Assembly: GCA_036345935.2 (NCBI GenBank)
Contig: JADWOT020000010.1
Location: 2,917,505-2,981,504, forward strand
Source of the DNA: Taenia hydatigena
Lineage: Eukaryota; Platyhelminthes; Cestoda; Cyclophyllidea; Taeniidae
Direction of reading: 5' to 3'
Length of the DNA stretch: 64,000 nucleotides
In this document: piece after piece, positions 55,900 through 64,000 of the stretch
Layout of the letters: each line of letters starts with the position of its first letter
How positions within the stretch are numbered: the stretch's first letter is position 1
The notes under the pieces: model-generated
Told to the model about the DNA's origin: nothing
Seen by the model: the letters and a program-made list of their open reading frames with translations, nothing else
Databases searched by the model: none
Made by a program: the position numbers and the translations under genes

Positions 55900-57140
55900 T
55901 TAGAGCTCTTTAGTAAACATTAATTACTATCAGAGGCAAACGAGGTAAATCAGGTAGTGTGGTTAATCTAACTGTGCAACTCTTTCACAATAAGTGAAAG
56001 CAGGATGTTTCCTTTGTCATCATTAATTAAATTTGCCTGAGTGAGCACGGAACAAAGGGTCCATGAAGCAGAGCGCTGCAGTAAAAGCGGCAGTAGGGGC
56101 GGCGAACCAACATTTTTGTTGTCGTGGATGGCCCAATCGTTGAGCTGAATTGTCCCCTTCTTACGTTGAGATGAAATGCGTGGTTTTATTTCGCTTAACT
56201 CACTTTCGACCTCTAAGGTGGGATCGTGGTTCCATTAATTAACAGTGTTACATTAGCTGGTGCAAATACATTTGTTAATATAGGGAACTAGTGCAAGAAA
56301 ATTGGCCTTGCCTGGTGTCACAGATGGTATGGAACGTTAATTAGACGAAATCACGCTTCTTTTAAATATTATATTGCAGGGACCAGGTGAAAAGCTTAGC
56401 CTGTTCTGATTCAGTTCAATCAAATCTGATCAATTTGAAGCCTAATCTTGCGTGCCTCGCTACAGTAATTACGCAGTGGGACGTGAATATTAGGCAAGTT
56501 GTTATCTACCAGCAGACCTCTAAGTGCCGCTGCTCATTCTATTGTTGTAAGCGCATATTTAAGGCGTAAAAATTAAGTGCAAAGGTAGTACAGGTCGTAG
56601 TTATTCATCCCTAGACATCGCTATTCAGATAACGAAGGTGCGTTTCTGAGGCGTATTTCCAATCCGATGCCTGGAAGGATTGTTGGCTTACATAACGATT
56701 GGCAACAGCGACCACCGCTGTTATTTAGCAGATGTAAAGTTTAGCTGTAGGAGACAAGCATTGGAAATGGATGCAGTAGGATGATAGAGCATAGTGTTGT
56801 GGTGCAGTGTGCCTTAGTTTCTTCCCTTTACATCTATTCCTGGTTTAATTCCATTGCCTATTGATCTAGGCAGTTGACTAGAAAATAAATCCAGTAAAAT
56901 TGTTTTCATAAAAATTTGATTGCCATAACTTGAAGCACCCGACGAGGCCATTCACAACTCCTTTTTCATGTGATTTGCATATGGGGTAGCATTGGAACGG
57001 CTTAAGCAATAGGATTGAGAGAAAGATGAAGAGGAGAGCAGCAGGGGAGCAGGACGGATGGATGGCCAGAGGCGAGAAGAATAACAAGGCAGAATGGAGA
57101 CACTGACGAATTGCGGAATAGTAGAAATGGCACTGCAGAG
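55900..57140 (+). repeat. Diverged direct duplication, copy 1
   Basis: Collinear with 59800-60965 at an offset of about 3.9 kb. Anchors are gagcacggaacaaaggg, gcagtaggg(g/a)cggcga, ttaattaacagtgtta against ttatttagcattgctt, a gcgtgcctcgctacagtaat block, atattaggcaagttgttatc against atattaagaaagttgctatc, and agatgaagagg near the end. About 65-75 percent identity. A related short block pair continues at 57720 and 61960 (ctcaaataaatacat). Confidence 0.7.
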
Positions 57141-58734
57141 CATGATGAATAACCGAGGACGATGCAACGTGTGGAAGAGTATGGCTGATGGCAGGCTTAG
57201 TGATCGACCTTTTCGAATCTGATGCATGGGAATCGATTAGTAGCACGTGCCGCGTGATGGCTCCCAGCGCTGTCTGGTGTGATTTTTGGACGGTATACCT
57301 TGTACGTGGTTTTGTAGGAGCAGGAAGCGATTGCACTTGCGCATTTATATCCCGGTCAAAATTTGTGCATCTTAGTGCATGCAAAGGAAGTAGGGTAGAC
57401 TGAAAGGGGCGCTGGCATCAATGCGACATAAAATAAAAGCGTTTCCAGTCCTAGACTGCTTGTTCTCGACGTTTTGCGCCTAATACTTTTTGCAGCTAGA
57501 GCCATTCAGGCGTTTATAAAGAGTCCTAGTAACTGGAGGCATAGTTGAGTAAAAAATGTCAACTCGTTTCTAGCGATATCAGTGGAGCTAGCAAGAATGC
57601 GTTCCAACTAACTGTTACCTTGCACCATAAGAGACAATAGAGGTAAGCACAATGAGTTCCAAGGCATATAAAGGCAGCCATTTGTCCTAGTTATTTTTTG
57701 CGTGGCACGGTTCGGTCTTATTTAAAAACGGCAGGCAAGTGCTCAAATAAATACATGCTTAAAGCAATACCTCTGTTAAGCAATTGATGGCGAGACCTTA
57801 TGCAAAAATAATTTGCATTTGTTTAAATGCATTTATAAGTTTCTACCCCTAACCCTCTAGCCTCTTTGTGTCCTAACCTTAGCTCATTTCTTAAAATTTT
57901 ACTGGACAAACATCAGTAGGCCAACCTTAACCGAGTTGAGTGCATTTTCGCCTGAGCTAATAAGATTTGACTTTTATTTATTTACTCATATTACCTTGCT
58001 GGTTCGATGTAAAGGTTTGCACAGTTAAGTGCTGGCATGTAAAATGAAGCATACAAAGTGCTTACGGGCTTATTACGTACGAACCTAAGCAGCTCAGATA
58101 TGATGGACTATAATGGCTATTTTATAATAACAATAAACGGTCTTTGCTGACTTAATTTTAGTAGGATTTCAGATTGGCCATGCACTGAGCCATCTGACAC
58201 ATTTCATGCAGTTTTGATCATTAAAGTGCTCTGATGGCACCAATGAGACTGCAGATTATAATATTCGAAATAATTGGAAAGAGTGTTGTTATGCATGCAC
58301 CACTCCTGTTCATATTGTCGCCTTCATCGGCCCGGGCAAACAATCTTCTAAACCAAATAGCATAATTTCTTTAGAGATTGCCCATGTGTTACTGTAGTCA
58401 TCAGGCATCTCTGCAGTAAGTCAATGGTCTCTTATTAATGAAGGTGTGGGATCTCAACCTGTCAGAAATCCGATGAAACTGAAGTCCTCGATGGGGTGGG
58501 ACGGAAGAGATGCCTACGTTTGGTTCACCTATGCTCTTCTCGTTGAAACCCATGAATGAAAAGAGCCACCTGTTGTGCGGTCATTGCGTCAATTATCTGG
58601 GTAAGATGCTGATCCATAGATGAGTCAAAATTAGGGTGCGATAAATCACACGGATGAGTAGCCACAAAGGCACAAACTCTAGCAAATGTGCATTGGTTTA
58701 TGATGAGGACGTAATTAACTCAAATGATTAGCTT
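57141..58734. other. No supported gene
   Basis: The 168-codon minus frame 56878-57384, starting here and running into the duplication, is rich in Ser, His and Leu. Its C-terminal part has a weakly similar frame in the second copy (60727-60975). No motif or signal supports it. The rest is AT-rich. Confidence 0.35.
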
Positions 58735-58880
58735 TAATTTTTAAACCGCATTTTCTTTCTCTACTTGCTTTTCTGTCGCATGCCGGCCATTATATCCCGT
58801 GTCCTCGATTTTTTACTCACTTTTTGCCCCTTGAGACAGATAAGGAGATTCAAACGACAAATACGCACTCGCAGTGTGCT
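58735..58880. repeat. Diverged repeat shared with 35.6 kb, copy 2
   Basis: Partner of 35620-35760. Confidence 0.35.
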
Positions 58881-59799
58881 CGGACCTCCTCTGGCCTCAG
58901 CACGCCTATCTTAACTTCACCTCCTTCGAACACACCACCTATTTTCTCATCTGCTCCTACTACCTCATCGTCTGTCAGCGTTCCCTTTTTATGTCTTGGT
59001 TATCGCTCCCTAGTCTCACTCTTCATCATGGCGTGATTAAATAATTTGCAGACTTGTAGCCTACATCTGACTAGCATAGGTTTAACTGGATCTAACTAAA
59101 GCACATTGCCTAGAATCAAACCTCGTTTTAGTTAAGCTTGGTTTGTATTGCCCTTAAATTTTTACTTCCATCTACTTTGTAATGCATCGCCACGTTCCCT
59201 TAGGTCAATTATCTACCCCATGTCCATTTGCTATTCAGGAGCAAAGGTTAACTCGTTGCGTTGGTTCTACAATTCCAGACTGGCCAAGCTCCTGCCTGTC
59301 TATTTCATTGACTAATTCTTTAGTTTCCTTATACGAGATGCCTCTACTTAGTACTTGACGATTTTGGTTCCTAATGCAGACTTCCCTCCTTAGTCGGCTT
59401 GTGCACTTTTCACAATTTCACAGCGCCTGTTTGCCTGCTCAAGATTGTGCACATATATGCCTGTGTCATTTAGCATCATTTATATTCTTGACCACTTAGA
59501 GGGTAGCCTTAACTATTGCCGCATGTACAGATTGAAAGGTGCGCGTGGTTTCGAGTGTATGTGAATGCGAATAAACTTACCAGTTCCACTCCAAGGAAGT
59601 ATAATCGCATTTGGTCGTTTGTTTGAGGGCTAGCTGATTTCTTCCCTAATTCTAGCTCTACAATTCGTTAACACTCCATCACTCACTCACAAACCCACTT
59701 CACCACATTTAATGGCTTTTTTCCCGTGACTCCTCTACTTTCTCTTTTTAGACTGAGGTAGACATTTTGTGGTAGGGAGATGGAAGTAGCACAACGCCC
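58881..59799. other. No supported gene
   Basis: A Ser/Thr/Pro-rich plus frame ends at 59036 within pyrimidine-rich DNA. Nothing else is seen. Confidence 0.4.
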
Positions 59800-60965
59800 C
59801 AGAGGCATCCATCACATTGGGCGGCATTAGGTAGGCAAGAGGCAAATGAGACAACTTAGGTAGCGTGGTACATCAAATTAAGAAAATCTTCCGCAGTAGG
59901 TGAAAGCGGAACGTCTTTTTGCCGTTAGTAATTTAGTTTGCTTGCATGAGCACGGAACAAAGGGCCCGTCAAGGGAGTCGCCGTAATGAATAGGGCAGTA
60001 GGGACGGCGAGTCTGCCCATTGGTGGTCGCGGTAGTCGCGAGCGCAGTTGAGCCGCCTCCTCTCAATGTTGAGAAGAACTGCGCGGTTTCATTTTGCTTG
60101 GTTTATTTTGCCTCTAAGACAACAAATTTTGTTTTGGCATATTACCTAGTGGTATCACAGTTCCATTATTTAGCATTGCTTTATTAGCTAGCGGGATTTC
60201 ATTTGTTAATAAAGACAACAGCTGTAAATATTTAGCCTTCCTTGGCATTGCAGGTGGTGTGGAACTTAAATTGCATGAAATATGTGAGTAGTTTAGTCTG
60301 TTTGGTTTTAGTTTGATCAAGTCAAATCTAGCCTTGCATGCCTTGCTACAATGATTTCGCAGAGGGGCATGAATATTAAGAAAGTTGCTATCCATCAGTA
60401 TTACGCCTGATGCTGCTGTTATTTTGGCAATTGTGAAGGCATATTTGAGGCGTGACAATTACATTACACTACGCAGCAAATATAGCGCGGGACTTGGAGG
60501 CGTGTTGCCGATGCGTATTCCCTATTCGATGCTTGGGACAATTGCCGTCTTGCATTTTGGCTCGCAATAGTGACCATTGCTGTCCTTCGGCAGGTGCAAA
60601 GTTGCGTGAATGTTCAGCTGAAGGAGGCAAAATATTGAGAATGGACACTGTACGGTGTTGTGATGCAGCATACCTTAGTCTTTCCTTCCCACATATGTTC
60701 CTCATCTGATTCGATCGCCCATTGTCCTAGACGGTTGACGAGGAAGTAAATTCATTGGACTTGCCTTTATAAAAAAGTTGTCTTAGTTTAAGACAACCAG
60801 AAAGTTTAGTCACAATTCCTTTTCCATGTAATTTGCATCGTTGAGCATGTGCGATAATAGTGAATTGGCCCACGCAAATAAGTGACGAGAAGATGAAGAG
60901 GGCGGAGGCAGCGAAACAGATTGGAAAGAAGATTAGAGGCAGAAGAGAGACGCTGGCACTAGTCA
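59800..60965 (+). repeat. Diverged direct duplication, copy 2
   Basis: Partner of 55900-57140. Frames inside it (60114-60458 minus, 60385-60709 plus) are not conserved with copy 1 except for a hydrophobic minus frame at 60727-60975. Confidence 0.7.
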
Positions 60966-61199
60966 TTTTAAACAAATAAGGAAAATTAAAGTTATATGAT
61001 GTTTATGTTCTTCGCCTTCAAAGTCAGTCTTCTGAACTCCACATCGCGGAGCTAAAAACGACTAGCAAAACAAGATAATTGAATTAAGCGTTCAAGACAG
61101 GCGAAGATATAAGCAAATAAAATTACAGTGGCCTCCACAGTGATGGTCGTGGATAAGGAGACATTTACCAGCTTGATTATTTCTGGAATCAATTAAAGT

Positions 61200-61430
61200 C
61201 ACCTTTCGAAGTCGTAGAATCCATTTCCTCTTCTTCAGCTCTTTTTAAAACTTTAGACTTTGCGATCCCAACTGTTCTTTTATCGGCTCTAATTTTATTA
61301 ATTTCGTCATCGTAAAATCAAATTCCTCTGCCTTTGCTCTATTAAATTCCTTTCGGCATCGTAAATTTAATTCCATTTCATGAATTTTGCCGTCACGTTA
61401 TCATTGTCATTTTCTTTGGCCTACAACGTT
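61200..61430 (-). repeat. Degenerate ~50-bp minisatellite, locus 3
   Basis: Pyrimidine-rich units: cctcttcttcagctcttttt, cctctgcctttgctctatta, and ccatttcatgaattttgccg at 61374. Same unit and orientation as 41600-42400. Confidence 0.6.
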
Positions 61431-62089
61431 ACACGCTACAATAAACAGAACGCTCCATTAGATAAGTCTTGGTTAGGCGCTGCATTTGGAATAGGTTTGT
61501 GGAAATAAGGCTTGTATTGAAGAGATTCAGATGGGTATTAATGCATGCCCATTGTGGCTGCTCAACACGAATCATAGCTTTAGATGTGGTTATCCCTCCT
61601 TCATCTTCCTGTTAGGTTCATCCTGCAAAGCGTTTGTGATTTTACCTATATAGTGCTGGACCTGATGGCTATGGAATAGGAACTAGCCCATAGAAGTAGA
61701 GAGGCGAAACGAAAGTGACCGCTAGGATTTCACAGATTTCAAAGGTGGTCACGGTTGCCAGAAATAGCATGAGGTGTAGAATGATGAAGTTATCTCAACT
61801 CATTAGCTGTTGATGAACTGATTGTATGACTCCGCCGCAGCAAATCTGTGCAAAAAAGTTAAGTGGTGATGGCGGCAAGCGGGACACAAAACCCTCATTA
61901 ATAGATCTGTCTGGTTCTGGTCACTAAATTAGTAGATAAGAGGTAGAAATTGCGGATGCTAAAACTAGCAGACAAATGCTCTAATAAATACATAGCCAAA
62001 TCAATATTGCTGTTAAACTTGTGATGGCAGGCATTCATTATTCCCTTCAGCAGTTTACTCTCCAACAAGGAGAAGTCAACTCCTTGTCC
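61431..62089. other. No supported gene
   Basis: Closed frames. Includes the distal block related to 57.7 kb at about 61960-62030. Confidence 0.45.
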
Positions 62090-62360
62090 CTATAATTTGA
62101 TGGAATTGGGAAACCGCATAGTCCGCCGTACTGCAAATTCAAATATCGCACCATCATTTACATGTGGGATCAATATGGACTGGAAGATGGAATTAACGCA
62201 AACCATCAACGGAATGGAGTGGAAAATTAAGAGCTCAGACCTATCCAGCAAATCTGATGCCACATTAAATTCTACATCTAGTTCAACTTTACCTGGTTTC
62301 AAATACCTGTGTTGCCCTTTCAAGGACTGTGTGCCAACGCTTTATTTAAAAGTTACATAA
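62090..62360. other. Overlapping antisense ORFs, strand undecided
   Basis: Plus, from the ATG at 62100 to 62360: 86 residues including NSNIAPSFTCGINMDWKMEL and a Ser/Thr-rich middle ending in a CC...C segment. Minus 62323-62090: 77 residues including KVELDVEFNVASDLLDRSEL and LIFHSIPLMVCVNSIFQSIL with a gtaaat donor option. Both are protein-like, and I cannot decide which, if either, is used. Confidence 0.35.
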
Positions 62361-62667
62361 TTGCTAGGGAGGAATGCATTCATTCAGCCATATTCATAAC
62401 CCAAATCTACTCTGGGAAAAGCATAAAATTCGCACGCTTCAATCATTTTACCTAAGCTTAAAAGTGGTAAAAGCATGAGCATGCGCTTATGTAAATCAAA
62501 GAAAAAGTAAAAGAAAGAATTAACTGTGGCAGAATTTTCAATCGATTAAATAATAAAGCCTTTAGGCAAAAACGGTAATAGAACTTCTAGTCAATAATTA
62601 GACCCGCGTACCCGACAAGGAAATGCTAGAAGGAAAGCTCAGTGTAGGCTGGAACACAGACGTCTAA

Positions 62668-62919
62668 TCATTTGTTGAGTATTCGCAAGCCACATGGAGA
62701 ATTAATAGCATTAGCTGCGCGTTCAAAGCAAGAGAGAGGTAGAGGAGGGCATGCACACCACCCACTAGCTCCCTCGCCTCCATGGCAGGCGAAGGCGCCT
62801 TCACAAGCGTCGGTGTAGGCACATCCTCGGTGGTGGCTGCGGTTTACCACCATTGCTGCGACCATCCCCACGGCTGGCCACACGGCGACCACCATTGCGG
62901 CTTCTTCCCACACGACCAC
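62668..62919 (-). CDS. Alternative ORF overlapping the Trp-rich ORF
   Basis: Minus-strand ORF of 83 residues in another frame. It has a hydrophobic N-terminal stretch (MVVAVWPAVGMVAAMVV), then seven cysteines within about 45 residues (CAYTDACEGAFAC, WCAC, then two more). It could be a small secreted Cys-rich protein. It starts inside the Trp-rich ORF, so at most one of the two is likely to be the main product. Confidence 0.22.
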   Translation of the reverse strand: MVVWEEAAMVVAVWPAVGMVAAMVVNRSHHRGCAYTDACEGAFACHGGEGASGWCACPPLPLSCFERAANAINSPCGLRILNK

Positions 62920-63053
62920 TCACACGGCCACCAATAGTGCGGCTTCTGCACAGACCACAACACCCACTTCTGTCCATATTGTGAGCCCTTCTCAAACTCT
63001 CCCCACGGTGCCCACTTCCACGGATACGAGCATGGCCAACCTCCCCACACCAT
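62844..63053 (-). CDS. Tryptophan-rich 69-residue protein, putative
   Basis: Minus-strand ORF starting at an ATG in good context (gaaATGg), about 55 bp downstream of a TATATAAG box, and ending at TAA. Sixteen of 69 residues are Trp (positions 3, 6, 12, 14, 17, 30, 33, 41, 42, 46, 54, 55, 62, 64, 68, 69), with Cys at 8, 44, 48 and 58. The C-terminal half holds two related units, KPHYWWPCEWSCG and KKPQWWSPCGQPWGW. The patch is clearly GC-richer than its flanks. All three minus frames are open here because the DNA is a tgg/gtgg-rich degenerate repeat, so the frame is argued from promoter distance and start context only. The start at 63131 would lie upstream of the TATA box and is not preferred. 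No family known to me matches. Confidence 0.4.
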   Translation of the reverse strand: MVWGGWPCSYPWKWAPWGEFEKGSQYGQKWVLWSVQKPHYWWPCEWSCGKKPQWWSPCGQPWGWSQQWW

Positions 63054-63104
63054 TTCTTTGTCTCTGCTTTCCTTGATACTGACTTGCGCGCTGAGCTGTG
63101 CCTG

Positions 63105-63112
63105 CTTATATA
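63105..63112 (-). promoter_or_regulatory. TATA box upstream of the Trp-rich ORF
   Basis: On the minus strand TATATAAG, preceded about 20 bp upstream by an inverted CCAAT-type attgg. A TSS about 30 bp downstream would fall near 63080 and leave a short leader before the ATG at 63053. Confidence 0.4.
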
Positions 63113-63364
63113 CCAGTCGCCATGTCTCCAATTGTCTCGTGTGACCCTCGTGCTCACTGTACTTTTAGCTCTGCACTCCTGTTTGCCGATCACCATCGAT
63201 GCTCTCGTGATGTCAGCATTTTTGGCTAGCATTTTAGGTGTTGTCTAGACTGTGAATTGCATGTGACGATTCAACATAGAAATTTAGCAATGTTCTATAA
63301 ACGGAGACTGATCTTGCCAATGTAGAGGTCGTAGAGCACAGGCCAGTATCAAACCGTAGCGAAC

Positions 63365-64000
63365 CGCGTTTGCGTTGACATTGGTGATCATAATTTATAA
63401 AAGCCTATCGATATTATGTTTATGTGGGAGAAGGGTCACTTGAGCGTGATCGTAGCGCCACCATTGGCTTCCATTTATCATGACCAATCACAATCCCTCT
63501 TTCCATTTCTAAACAAAACACGAGAATGCTAGTTCATTAAAGTTAGGCTTGCTCTTTTGTTGGCTAAAAGTAGTCGCTATAGGGCAATTAAAATACAATT
63601 AAACTACAATCTCACAAATGCGGGGTGCTAGCCTTATGTGTCACTCTGCTTCTTCCTTTCACAATGGCTTTCTCAATATTCACTGTGCAAAATTGCATGC
63701 GAATTGAAGAGCTGGGACTAGACAATGGTGATCAACATTCTACTGAGCAGATTGAGCTCACGATCTCATAGTTGTTACACTGTGACTTCGCAGACGGACA
63801 GTATTTTAGTCTGCTTATGGGAACTTGGCTGCATCAACATCAACACTGCGTTAAACTATGTAATCACTTAGTTTGGTCTGATACTTGCAGCTCATCAAAA
63901 CAAGCGCATGGTGTAAGGCACACTGGATATCTCAGTGCCTAACTGAAGTCAAAAGTCTTCGCGTGAAACGTTCCGACACAAGTCACCTGCCTATTTTTGA
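63365..64000 (+). repeat. Inverted dispersed duplication, copy 2 (cut by window end)
   Basis: Inverted partner of 26845-27412, reaching the last base of the window. Confidence 0.85.
63664..63960 (+). pseudogene. Decayed copy of the 26.8-kb ORF
   Basis: Same ATG and frame as 26831-27181 for 35 codons (MAFSIFTVQNCMRIEELGLD). The TAC tyrosine codon is then TAG at 63769-63771. The frame continues (LLHCDFADGQYFSLLMGTWL) until a 1-nt loss near 63875 shifts it. Substitutions are mixed silent and replacement, as expected for a sequence no longer under coding constraint, while the other copy is intact. Confidence 0.65.

Noticed and set aside
56878..57384. 168-codon minus ORF as a conserved gene
   Set aside because: Only a weak hydrophobic similarity in the duplicated copy and no start or splice evidence.
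1..64000. CRISPR array, prokaryotic operon, phage or intact retroelement
   Set aside because: No regularly spaced short identical repeats, no Shine-Dalgarno-linked gene series, and no reverse transcriptase, integrase or transposase motif recognised in the listed frames.

Overview
The window reads as nuclear DNA of an intron-bearing eukaryote, most likely an invertebrate animal. Coding information occurs only as short open stretches bounded by GT...AG signals. There is no operon-like packing, no prokaryotic or phage gene and no rRNA. Composition is moderately AT-rich and one 100-N scaffold gap is present. Introns that can be inferred are short (50, 77 and 187 nt). A flatworm such as a tapeworm would fit this GC level and intron size, but that is inference. 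Only three products have a family resemblance: a C2H2 zinc-finger protein (4.7-5.3 kb, minus), a sirtuin exon of SIRT5 type (31.3-31.6 kb, minus) and an F-box protein, perhaps FBXO4-like (36.5-37.7 kb, minus). Several other exons have convincing splice borders or reading frames but no family I can name.

Layout. 0-3.4 kb: two candidate minus-strand exons and old repeats. 3.4-6.3 kb: a near-perfect 1,075-bp inverted duplication around the zinc-finger gene. 7-11 kb: weak exon candidates, an ancient 0.9-kb direct repeat shared with 21 kb, and an older inverted repeat at 8.9-10.6 kb. 12-15 kb: a 79-residue, 10-cysteine ORF (minus) and a plus-strand gene with two phase-matched exons. 17-26 kb: mostly repeats, one candidate exon and a 46-bp-arm hairpin. 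26.8-27.4 kb: an intact 116-residue ORF whose decayed inverted copy lies at the window's right end. 28-31.6 kb: minus-strand exons of one unknown gene, then the sirtuin exon. 36.5-39.4 kb: F-box gene, a membrane-protein terminal exon and a plus-strand terminal exon. 41.6-51.1 kb: a degenerate ~50-bp minisatellite at several loci, a foldback element, a two-exon gene at 47.2-47.6 kb and a ~0.75-kb element shared in inverted orientation with 32 kb. 55.9-61 kb: a diverged direct duplication of more than 1 kb. 62.8-63.1 kb: a GC-rich patch with a TATA box and a 69-residue ORF containing 16 tryptophans.

The dominant theme is paired, diverged duplication. At least twelve non-identical repeat pairs or families can be read by eye, several with the same reading frame kept in both copies. 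One pair, the zinc-finger palindrome, is almost identical and therefore recent, or an assembly artefact. Most gene calls are partial, because exon chaining by eye was possible for only a few neighbours.
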